Shown here: piece after piece, positions 1 to 6,067 of the stretch
Layout of the letters: the number at the start of each line of letters is the position of its first letter
Position numbering within the stretch: the stretch's first letter is position 1
Assembly: GCA_903822375.1 (NCBI GenBank)
Contig: CAIJOU010000922.1
Span: forward strand, 1-11,990
Reading direction: 5' to 3'
Length of the DNA stretch: 11,990 bases
Origin: Candidatus Hydrogenedentota bacterium
GTDB lineage: Bacteria > Hydrogenedentota > Hydrogenedentia > Hydrogenedentales > CAITNO01
Notes under the pieces: model-generated
The model's input: only the letters and a program-made list of their open reading frames with translations
Told to the model about the DNA's origin: nothing
The model's database searches: none
Translations under genes and position numbers: made by a program

Positions 1-751
1 CAACGCCCGGCACGCGCACCTCAAGGCGCTCGGCGCCGTGGGGGGTCACGTCGGGCAGGCGTTTCAGTTCCGCGGGCGTGCCGTACACGATGAGCTTCGA
101 GTAGTAGATGTAGCCGATGTGGCTGCACCGCTCCGCCTCGTCCATGTAGTGCGTGGTCACAAAGAAGGTCACGCCGCGTCCGGCCAGGTCGAAAAGCAGG
201 TTCCACAGGTCGCGCCGGGCGACGGGATCGATGCCCGCCGTGGGCTCGTCGAGGAACATGAGCCGGGGGCGGTGCACCAGCGCGCAGGCCAGCGCGAGCC
301 GCTGTTTCCAGCCGCCCGACAGGTTTCCGGCCAGCTTCTTGCGGTGGTCCGTGATGCCGACAATTTCAATGACCTCTTCCATGCGCGCCACGCGCTCGCG
401 CCGGGGGATGCCGTAGATGCCCGCATAGAAGCGCAGGTTTTCCATGACCGACAGGTCTTTGTACAAACTGAACTGCTGCGACATGTAGCCGATGCTGCGC
501 TTGACCGCCTCGCTCTCGGTGTACACGTCCCTGCCGAGCACCGTCGCATGGCCGCCGGTCGGGCGGAGCAGGCCGCACAGGATGCGCATGAGCGTGGTCT
601 TGCCCGACCCGTTCGGGCCGAGGAAGCCGAAGATGTCGCCCTCCAGCACGTCCAGGCTGACATGGTCCACGGCCGTGAACTGTCCGAAGCGCCGCGACAC
701 CTGGTCGGCGTGGATGATGACGGGCCGGTCTTCGAGTGAATTTACCGTCAC
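1..751 (-). CDS. ABC transporter ATP-binding protein, YbhF-like (partial, runs off left edge)
   Basis: This is the ATPase subunit of an ABC exporter; it would hydrolyse ATP on the cytoplasmic face to drive a membrane permease. The frame is open for 250 codons from a GTG at 751 to the window edge. All ABC motifs are visible: Walker A GPNGSGKT (residues 45-52), Q-loop MSQQ (90-93), signature LSGGWKQRLALA (144-155), Walker B LMFLDEP (164-170), D-loop AGIDP (172-176) and switch histidine H201. The runs FSLYKDLSVMENL and GGWKQRLALA are typical of the YbhF/drug-exporter group. The GTG start is chosen because it lies 3 bases after the stop of the upstream adaptor gene and has GGAG about 9 bases before it, which suggests translational coupling. 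E. coli YbhF carries two ABC domains; whether a second follows cannot be seen. The substrate is unknown. The family call is firm; the YbhF assignment is from motifs and gene order. Confidence 0.93.
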   Translation of the reverse strand, partial: MTVNSLEDRPVIIHADQVSRRFGQFTAVDHVSLDVLEGDIFGFLGPNGSGKTTLMRILCGLLRPTGGHATVLGRDVYTESEAVKRSIGYMSQQFSLYKDLSVMENLRFYAGIYGIPRRERVARMEEVIEIVGITDHRKKLAGNLSGGWKQRLALACALVHRPRLMFLDEPTAGIDPVARRDLWNLLFDLAGRGVTFFVTTHYMDEAERCSHIGYIYYSKLIVYGTPAELKRLPDVTPHGAERLEVRVPGV

Positions 752-754
752 GGG

Positions 755-1891
755 CTACTTCTCCGGGCCGCCGGGAACATGGGCGATCACGGTCATGCCG
801 GCGCGCAGTTTGCCGCCGTTTGAGTTGAGGCGCAGTTTGACGCCGAACACCTGCTGCACGCGCTCCTCCTGGGTTTGGAGGTTGCGCGGCGTGTATTCGC
901 CCTCGGAGGCGATGAAATAGATTTCGCCCTCGAAACGCTCACTGCCGTGCGCGTCCGCCGTCAGGGAAACCTTCTGGCCCAGCTTGATCTGGCCGAGCAG
1001 GGCCGCGCCCATATAGACGGTGACTTTGAGATCCTCGGGGTCTATGATGCGCGCCACCGCGCCCGGTTTCACCAGGTCGCCCGGCCGCAGGTCAAGCGAT
1101 TCGACCACACCCTTCGACGGGGCGGTCACCGTCATCTCGCGCAGGTTCACCCTGGCGCGCTCCACCGCGGCCGCCGCCGCGTCGCGCGCGGCCTTTGCCG
1201 CCGCCTTGTCCTCAGCGCGGGGGCCGCGTTTCACCTCGTCCAGCGCCGCCCTGGCCCGCTCATAGTCGGCCTTGGCCATGGCAACCTCTTCGACGCGCGC
1301 GCCGTTGTTCAGCGCGTCGAGCTTTTCCTTGGCCACCTTGTACTGGGCGGCCATGGTGTCCATGGCCGTGCGCACCCGGTCATACTCGCTCTGTGACACG
1401 GCGCCGCGGGCGTACAGTGTGTTGATCCGCTCGTAGTCGGTCCTGGTGTTGGCGCTTTGCGAGGCGGCCGCGTCAACGGCGGCTTTCGCCGCGCGTTTGT
1501 CCTCGTTGCGCGCGCCGTTTTCAACCATGCGCAGCCGCTCTTCGGCGGTCTTGGCGGCCGATTCCGCCTGGTGAAGCTGCTCCTCCGTCGCCCCGGCTTC
1601 GAGCTTGGCCACCAGCGACTCGGCGCGGGCAAGGTCCGCCTCGGCCGCGTGCACAAGCGCCTGTGCGTCCGAATCCTCCAGCCGCAACAGCACATCGCCC
1701 GCCTGCACCGTGTCGCCCTCGTGCACCGGCACCTCGGCCACGCGCCCGCCCACCCGCGAGCCCACGTCCACGCCGTTGCCCTGGATCTGGCCGGTGATGG
1801 CCATGCTCGTGCCCTGCATGGGCTGGCAGGCACACAACGCCAGCAGGAAAAACACACCTGTCGGTAGAATTATTATGGCTCTCTTGACCAC
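755..1891 (-). CDS. HlyD/YbhG-like periplasmic adaptor lipoprotein of the ABC exporter
   Basis: This membrane-fusion (adaptor) protein would link the inner-membrane ABC exporter to the outer envelope. It has 378 residues from a GTG at 1891, preceded by AAGGAG at 8 bases; the frame stays open further upstream, but nothing there looks like protein start signals. A signal sequence (about 4-21) ends in a lipobox, L-C-A-C, with lipidated Cys at 22. A biotinyl-lipoyl half follows (about 35-75), then a long alanine/glutamate-rich coiled-coil hairpin (about 78-252), then the second lipoyl half starting TVTAPSKGVV (254-263), a beta-barrel, and GEYTPRNLQTQEERVQQVFGV (331-351). That last motif marks the YbhG/EmrA-like group. 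A short motif (GATEE, GARNE, GARVE, GPRAE) recurs four times in the coil. It is immediately followed by the ATPase gene, matching the ybhG-ybhF order. Lipid anchoring is unlike YbhG itself but common in adaptors of RND pumps. Confidence 0.92.
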   Translation of the reverse strand: MVKRAIIILPTGVFFLLALCACQPMQGTSMAITGQIQGNGVDVGSRVGGRVAEVPVHEGDTVQAGDVLLRLEDSDAQALVHAAEADLARAESLVAKLEAGATEEQLHQAESAAKTAEERLRMVENGARNEDKRAAKAAVDAAASQSANTRTDYERINTLYARGAVSQSEYDRVRTAMDTMAAQYKVAKEKLDALNNGARVEEVAMAKADYERARAALDEVKRGPRAEDKAAAKAARDAAAAAVERARVNLREMTVTAPSKGVVESLDLRPGDLVKPGAVARIIDPEDLKVTVYMGAALLGQIKLGQKVSLTADAHGSERFEGEIYFIASEGEYTPRNLQTQEERVQQVFGVKLRLNSNGGKLRAGMTVIAHVPGGPEK

Positions 1892-2040
1892 GCACTCTTC
1901 TCCTTGTGCCGGGCGTCCTGAAAGAGGACACTGCACACGGCTGACCGTTGTACGGCGGGAGCGTCCATCATCCCGTCGACGCAGGGCCGGACTCAACCAT
2001 TCCGGCACAGCTGCATGGACCGCATCCCGCAACGGCCCAG

Positions 2041-2049
2041 ATTATGGCA
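2041..2049 (-). promoter_or_regulatory. Possible extended -10 promoter for the exporter operon
   Basis: On the minus strand this reads TGCCATAAT, an extended -10 element (TGn) with a hexamer matching TATAAT at five of six positions. The hexamer 17 bases upstream (TGGAAT) is a poor -35, as extended -10 promoters often allow. Transcription would start near 2034, leaving a leader of about 140 bases before the adaptor GTG at 1891. It lies in the 223-bp gap (1892-2114) after lpxK, the only sizeable gap in the left gene block. No convincing rho-independent terminator for lpxK was found in that gap; a weak AATTC/GAATT stem near 2085-2106 has no U-tract. Confidence 0.3.
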
Positions 2050-2114
2050 GACATTACTCCCATATTCCATTCCCGTCACACAATTCGCGTTTGGGGCAGA
2101 ATTATGGGGTTGGT

Positions 2115-3092
2115 TTAACGCCAGTTCTCCAGCCGTATCGCCAGTGCGAGCACGTTTCCCGGGGGGCAGGGAATGCGTGCGGCGTCTTTTTCTGTGACAA
2201 TGACCGTCTGCGGGCCGTTCAGCAGCATTTCGGGGATCGCCGCATGGTCGCGCAGGGCATCGCGTTCGGCCAGCGTGATGCCCAGACCCTCCAAGGTATG
2301 GAAGAACGACTCGGGATGGCCGATGGCGCACAAGGCGTTGGCGCTTTGTCCGCGGAGCGCGTCGAGCGGCAGCATTTCCCCGTCGGAGAGCCGCACAAAG
2401 CCCATGGGCGCGTGGCGGGTGAAGCGGATGGGCGCGTTGGGGCAATGGGTCCGCACCATGGCCACGGTATTGTCGAGGTCTTTCGCCTGGTCGCAGCGCG
2501 TCAAGATGACATGGGTTGCGCGGTTCATGGCCGACAGAGGTTCGCGCAGAATGCCGCGCGGCAGGATATGGCCGCTGCCGAAAGGATTGACGGCGTCGAC
2601 CACCAATACATTCTCGTCGCGCTCCAGTGCGACGGCCTGGTAGCCGTCGTCAAGCAGAATCACGTCGCAGCCCCGTTCCACTGCCGCCCGCGCGCCCATG
2701 ACACGGTCGGCCGAGCGCACAATCCACGCCTGCGGCACACGCCGCGCGATGAGCGCGGGCTCGTCGCCCAGCAGCCGCGCGTCAGGCGCCGAGTGGGGGG
2801 GATGCACCAGCGGCTCGGTCACGCGCGCGGCGCCGTAGCCGCGCGTCAGCACTGCAACGGTGTGACCGGCGGCGGCCTCCAATTCAGCCCGCTCGATGAC
2901 GGCGGGGGTCTTTCCCGTGCCGCCTGCCGTGATGTTGCCGAAACTGATTACCCGCGCAGCGACGCGCGTGCGCGGCCCGCGCAGTTTGCGCGCCATGCCT
3001 GCCCGCTGCACCCAGGACGCCGCCTCAAGCAGCATGCCCAAGGGCCCGTTGACCGGCTCGCCGCGCCGTATTCTGTCCGCAAGCGCGCTCAT
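2115..3092 (-). CDS. lpxK: Tetraacyldisaccharide 4'-kinase
   Basis: LpxK phosphorylates the 4' position of tetraacyldisaccharide-1-phosphate with ATP to give lipid IVA, the sixth step of lipid A synthesis, at the cytoplasmic face of the inner membrane. The 325 residues match the family's usual 310-340. Visible motifs are the LpxK P-loop NITAGGTGKTP (53-63), LTRGYG (82-87), LLGDEP (107-112), LLDDGYQ (146-152), LPRGILREP (177-185) and a late TEKDAAR. The N-terminus (PLGMLLEAASWVQRAGMARK) is the amphipathic, membrane-associated part. The frame is open further upstream, but the ATG at 3092 is chosen because it overlaps the dprA stop in ATGA, and the residues before it belong to the dprA region. 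No Shine-Dalgarno is seen, so translation probably depends on the overlap. Its presence implies a lipid A-type outer membrane. The neighbours are not lipid A genes. Confidence 0.96.
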   Translation of the reverse strand: MSALADRIRRGEPVNGPLGMLLEAASWVQRAGMARKLRGPRTRVAARVISFGNITAGGTGKTPAVIERAELEAAAGHTVAVLTRGYGAARVTEPLVHPPHSAPDARLLGDEPALIARRVPQAWIVRSADRVMGARAAVERGCDVILLDDGYQAVALERDENVLVVDAVNPFGSGHILPRGILREPLSAMNRATHVILTRCDQAKDLDNTVAMVRTHCPNAPIRFTRHAPMGFVRLSDGEMLPLDALRGQSANALCAIGHPESFFHTLEGLGITLAERDALRDHAAIPEMLLNGPQTVIVTEKDAARIPCPPGNVLALAIRLENWR

Positions 3093-4285
3093 TTGGGCGC
3101 GAACCGTTTGCCGCTGAATTGGCGCACGAGCCCCTTCAGTTCGAGCATGGTCAGCGCGCTCAGCGCTTCCGACACGGGGACACGGCAGGACAGGGCAATC
3201 TCGTCCACGAAGGAGCCGTCCGGATTGAGCATCGATAAAATGTCCGACTCCACCGCCGAAACGGGCGGACGCGGCGTGACAGCCGAGGGCGGCTGTCCTA
3301 CAGTGACCGCGCCACGCCCGGCTGTCCAGCCGCGCACCGCTTCCTGTCGCTCCTGCCCAATGGGCAGCGACAGCTGCGGCTCCGCCGGGGGGACCGGCTG
3401 GTGCGCCGAAACAGGCAGATTCAGCTCCACGAGCACATCGTTTACTGTTTCGACCAGCTTGGCCCCCTCGCGGATGAGCGCATGCGGTCCCATGCTGCAC
3501 GGGTGGCCCGCATGGCCGGGCACGGCAAACACCTCGCGGCCCTGCTCGGCCGCATGTCTGGCGGTAATGAGCGCGCCGCTGGTCGGTCCCGCCTCCACCA
3601 CAATAAGGCCCAGTGCCATCCCGCTGATCACGCGGTTGCGCCGGGGAAAGTTGCCGGCCATGGCGGGCATGCCCATGGGAAACAGCGACACCACCGCGCC
3701 GTTTCGGATAATCTCCTGCATGAGGTCGGCATGCATGACGGGGAACACCTGGTCCACGCCCGAGCCGACCACGGCGATGGTGCGTCCGCCCGCCTTCAGG
3801 GCGCCGCGGTGCGCCGCGGCGTCGACGCCCTCGGCCATGCCGCTGATGACCGTGATGCCCCGCGCGGCCAGGTCGGCCCCCAACCGTTCGGCCATGCCGA
3901 GCCCGTAGTTGGTGGGCTTGCGCGTGCCCACGATGGCCACCGCATATTGGTCCGTGTCGAGCAGTTGGCCGCGGGTGAAGAGCACCAGCGGGGGATCATA
4001 GATCTCGGCCAGCAGCGGGGGATAGGCCGGGTCGTCCATGGTGGTCAGGTGGGCGTCGAATTGGCGCATGAGCCGTTCCTGCGCCTCCACATCGACAAAC
4101 TCGCGGTACTGGCGGATGCGCTGCGCCACCTGGGGCCCGACGATTTCAGCCAGTTCCGCCTCGGCGGCGCGCAGCGCGACCTCGGGCCGGCCAAAGCGCG
4201 CCAGCAGGCGGATGAACAACGTCGAGCCCACCCCGGGAACCAGAGCCAGCGTCAGCCATTGCCGTTGTGATTCTGTCAGTTCCAT
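3089..4285 (-). CDS. dprA: DNA-processing protein DprA (Smf)
   Basis: DprA binds incoming single-stranded DNA in the cytoplasm and loads RecA during natural transformation; it is also kept in many bacteria not known to be competent. The 398 residues show the full three-part layout. There is an N-terminal helix-hairpin-helix-like region with LVPGVG (15-20). The Rossmann-like DprA core has IVGTRKPTNYG (118-128), SGMAEGVDAAAHRGAL (147-162), FPRRNRVISGMA (213-224) and SGALITARHAAEQGREVFAVPG (236-257). A C-terminal winged helix spans about 346-398 (LNPDGSFVDEIA...LELKGLVRQ). The core and winged helix are joined by a proline-rich linker (about 290-345) into which palindromic DNA appears to have been added in frame. 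The ATG at 4285 follows a GGGGGTGGTG stretch. The gene starts 66 bases after the HEAT gene and overlaps lpxK by 4 bases. Confidence 0.97.
   Translation of the reverse strand: MELTESQRQWLTLALVPGVGSTLFIRLLARFGRPEVALRAAEAELAEIVGPQVAQRIRQYREFVDVEAQERLMRQFDAHLTTMDDPAYPPLLAEIYDPPLVLFTRGQLLDTDQYAVAIVGTRKPTNYGLGMAERLGADLAARGITVISGMAEGVDAAAHRGALKAGGRTIAVVGSGVDQVFPVMHADLMQEIIRNGAVVSLFPMGMPAMAGNFPRRNRVISGMALGLIVVEAGPTSGALITARHAAEQGREVFAVPGHAGHPCSMGPHALIREGAKLVETVNDVLVELNLPVSAHQPVPPAEPQLSLPIGQERQEAVRGWTAGRGAVTVGQPPSAVTPRPPVSAVESDILSMLNPDGSFVDEIALSCRVPVSEALSALTMLELKGLVRQFSGKRFAPK
3278..3331. repeat. Palindromic repeat element inside the dprA linker
   Basis: Two inverted repeats lie close together. The first has perfect 7-base arms, GACAGCC and GGCTGTC, around a GAGGGC loop (3278-3297). 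The second is GGCTG-TC-CAGCC (3320-3331). On the dprA strand the stretch encodes low-complexity linker around residues 319-338 (GWTAGRGAVTVGQPPSAVTP), between the conserved core and the winged helix, where length is not constrained. The composition and arms resemble small dispersed palindromic elements (REP-like) that tolerate insertion into coding DNA. No second copy was found in this window, so dispersal is an inference. Confidence 0.5.
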
Positions 4286-4328
4286 GTCACCACCCCCACA
4301 CTCATTTCATCCTCAATTCGTACGCTTC

Positions 4329-4349
4329 AATTCCTAATTCCCAATTCCT
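4329..4349. repeat. Three tandem heptamers (AATTCCY) between the HEAT gene and dprA
   Basis: Three perfect-phase copies of AATTCCY (AATTCCT, AATTCCC, AATTCCT) stand directly after the HEAT gene stop, in the 66-bp gap before dprA. A related CAATTCG lies just to the left, near 4315. The gap is AT-rich against a GC-rich background. It may be a simple sequence expansion; no hairpin or promoter was recognised in it. Confidence 0.6.
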
Positions 4350-4351
4350 GA

Positions 4352-5503
4352 TTATTCCGGCGTTTGCTGCACTTCCGCCTGTCCCCGTTTTTGTCCGCCC
4401 TGCTGGAGCCAACGGTCCCACGACTCCGGACTGGTTCCAAGATTCTGCCCTGTCTTCTCGCGCAGCAGCTTCGCCACCAGCGAATTCAGGGGCGTGTTCA
4501 TCCGCATGATATCTATCAGCGCCGGTATGGAATCGGCTTCCGGCCACTGGCCGACCATCCGTGCCGCCTCCTGCTCCGCGGGCCGTCCGGCCTCCCGCTT
4601 GCCCGACGCCGTTTCAAACAGTGCGCGCCGTGCCGGTGTGGTGTCCAAATCCGCGAGCGCGCGCACGGCAATGGTGCGGATGACGGTGTCCTGGTGCGTC
4701 AGCATGGCCTCCCAGTCGCGCAGCGTGCCGGGTGACCGCAGCATCGACAAAGCCACCGCACAGGTTTGCGCCAGGTCACCCTGTTCCGACTGCGCATATT
4801 TCGACAGCAGCGGCGCGGCCGCCTCGATGCCGGAACGTCCCAGGCAGTAGGCCGCCGCGCGACGATGGCGCGGCGCTTCAATCTCCGCTTCCAGCGTGGC
4901 CGTCATCATCTTTTCGAGGCGGGGACCCAGCCGCGGCAACGCCGCGTCCAGCGGTCTTACGCGGTCCTCCGTGCCCCAGGCCAGGGTTCGGATGACGTAG
5001 GCGAAGAGGTCTTTCTCCGGACAACGGTCCAGCGAGGACCATGCCGCCTGCTGCATGGACGGCTGCGGGTCCTGCGCGGCAAAGAACAGGCGCTCAAGAT
5101 CCGAGGCTTTGGCCTCGTTCAGTGGCAGCATTTCAAGCGCGCGCGCGCGCACCTGCGGGTCGTCCGAGTCGCGCATGCGGAAGAGCAGCGCCCGCGCTTC
5201 CCAGTCCGGGGCGGCGCCTTTCCAGAGCTTTTCGCTCTTGACGGGGCCCGTTCTTCCAGGCACCGTGGGAAACGCCTGCGGCACCTTTGATTCCGGCGCC
5301 GACGCCGCGTTCGGGGAACTGGTGGCGGCCGTTGGTCCCGTGTCGCGTCCCGGAACCACGGGCGGAGTCCCCTGTGCCGGGGCGGCCAGCATGCCGCACA
5401 GCATCAGGACCGTTACCCCCAGCCACGCGGGGCAGAAATATCCCCTCTTGCGGAAATGCCCCTCTTCCATTGTGGAGTCGTTAATCATGAGGTGCATTTT
5501 CAT
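4352..5503 (-). CDS. Exported HEAT-repeat protein of unknown function
   Basis: The 383-residue product is not recognised as a named family. It starts with a basic segment (HFRKRGYF) and a hydrophobic stretch (about 25-43) ending AAPAQG, consistent with a Sec signal peptide or N-terminal anchor. A Pro/Thr/Ser/Ala-rich, probably disordered segment follows (about 44-95). From about residue 98 to 350 there are paired helices with HEAT-like spacing (DDPQVRARALEML, HRRAAAYCLGRSG, TVIRTIAVRALADL). The C-terminus has TGQNLGTSPESWDRWLQQ, a W-x2-W ending often seen on HEAT proteins of planctomycete-like bacteria, then a polar tail. The ATG at 5503 has GAAGGG about 8 bases before it; ATGs at codons 3, 6 and 12 are possible but lack a ribosome site. 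HEAT arrays normally bind proteins, so a periplasmic scaffold role is an inference. It is the first gene of the minus-strand block. Confidence 0.85.
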   Translation of the reverse strand: MKMHLMINDSTMEEGHFRKRGYFCPAWLGVTVLMLCGMLAAPAQGTPPVVPGRDTGPTAATSSPNAASAPESKVPQAFPTVPGRTGPVKSEKLWKGAAPDWEARALLFRMRDSDDPQVRARALEMLPLNEAKASDLERLFFAAQDPQPSMQQAAWSSLDRCPEKDLFAYVIRTLAWGTEDRVRPLDAALPRLGPRLEKMMTATLEAEIEAPRHRRAAAYCLGRSGIEAAAPLLSKYAQSEQGDLAQTCAVALSMLRSPGTLRDWEAMLTHQDTVIRTIAVRALADLDTTPARRALFETASGKREAGRPAEQEAARMVGQWPEADSIPALIDIMRMNTPLNSLVAKLLREKTGQNLGTSPESWDRWLQQGGQKRGQAEVQQTPE

Positions 5504-5528
5504 CCATTGCCCTTCGGTTGGTCAACCT

Positions 5529-5556
5529 GAGCTTGTGGTTATCGCGCACAAGTCTC
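5529..5556 (-). promoter_or_regulatory. Hairpin in the probable leader of the HEAT gene
   Basis: GAGCTTGTG pairs with CACAAG(T)CTC across a 9-base loop, giving nine pairs with one bulge. It sits about 26 bases upstream of the HEAT gene ATG. There is no T-tract on either strand, so it is not a standard terminator. It could influence leader RNA stability or access to the ribosome site; no specific regulator is suggested. Confidence 0.35.
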
Positions 5557-5730
5557 AAGGTCGTGCCCCGGCGGACGCGGACTCTTTTGCGGGTTGGCCC
5601 CCTTTGCATCGTGAAACCGTGAAAACGCACCCGGGCAGGAACAGCAAAAAGAGCGCGCGACAGTATGAAGAACATACCGCTTGCCTCACGGTCTTCGCTG
5701 AATGCGGCACATGCGGAGAATCTCAACAGA

Positions 5731-5746
5731 TGTGACTGATCTCACA
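5731..5746. promoter_or_regulatory. CRP-type operator palindrome TGTGA-N6-TCACA
   Basis: The site reads TGTGA CTGATC TCACA, an exact match to the consensus core bound by CRP of the CRP/FNR family, including the 6-base spacer. It lies 228 bases from the HEAT gene start and about 320 bases from the repeat-lipoprotein start, in the divergent spacer, so it could serve either. Ten fixed bases make a chance match in a 12-kb window unlikely (roughly 1%). Whether this organism has a CRP with that specificity is unknown. Confidence 0.5.
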
Positions 5747-5889
5747 CTTGTGCCATCCCGCCCGCACGGGCTCATCCCCTGTTCAGCGCATTTGCAGGGA
5801 TTATCTCCGAAGGCAGTTGTTTTTCGCTCTACCCCGCGTTTGCCGCGAGATGAGCAGTACTCCCATCAACCATTTGGGGGGCAATGGGT

Positions 5890-5902
5890 TGTGAATGTCA
5901 CA
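5890..5902. promoter_or_regulatory. Second inverted repeat with the same half-sites, TGTGA-N3-TCACA
   Basis: The site reads TGTGA ATG TCACA. It uses the same half-sites as the palindrome at 5731 but a 3-base spacer, and lies 165 bases before the start of the repeat lipoprotein gene. The shorter spacer would put the half-sites on different faces of the helix from a normal CRP site. It may therefore bind a different protein or be coincidental, or, as RNA, form only a very small stem. Confidence 0.3.
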
Positions 5903-6067
5903 GAGTATTGGCGCGGTTGTTGCTAAGGTGGAACGTGATTCAGGAAGTAGAACCCAAAGGACGGCAGTTAGAATCCGCCTTTTACTGTCCGGGTGCGGAG
6001 CACAAGAGTTCTACAGAGGGCTCCCTCCCCCACGGGTAAAAGGGCAAACTGAAGCAACCCAGACGTT

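Larger units (their letters stand above)
5504..6067. other. Divergent intergenic region between HEAT gene and repeat lipoprotein gene
   Basis: No convincing gene is seen in these 564 bases; short open frames here lack start signals and protein-like composition. The stretch holds two TGTGA/TCACA palindromes (listed separately), a hairpin near the HEAT gene start, a GTGAAAcc-GTGAAA direct repeat near 5610, and a small GCCCG-CA-CGGGC palindrome at 5760-5771. Neither strand shows a clear sigma-70 promoter. A TATGTT hexamer on the minus strand (5671-5676) would place the palindrome at 5731 about 74 bases upstream of a start, but this is weak. Confidence 0.6.

Noticed and set aside
38..739. Plus-strand open frame of 233 codons opposite the ABC ATPase
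   Set aside because: The minus strand encodes a complete set of ABC motifs in order; the plus frame is His/Arg/Ala-rich with no recognisable features.
1605..3908. Plus-strand open frame of 767 codons across the adaptor start, lpxK and dprA
   Set aside because: It runs antisense to two genes with unmistakable family motifs, and its composition (Arg, Ala, Ser, Thr, Pro) is that of a GC-rich shadow frame.
5504..5735. Short open frames on both strands in the divergent spacer as small genes
   Set aside because: The minus-strand frame (5481-5726) overlaps the HEAT gene start in another frame and the plus-strand frame is the tail of a shadow of the HEAT gene; neither has a ribosome site or protein-like composition.
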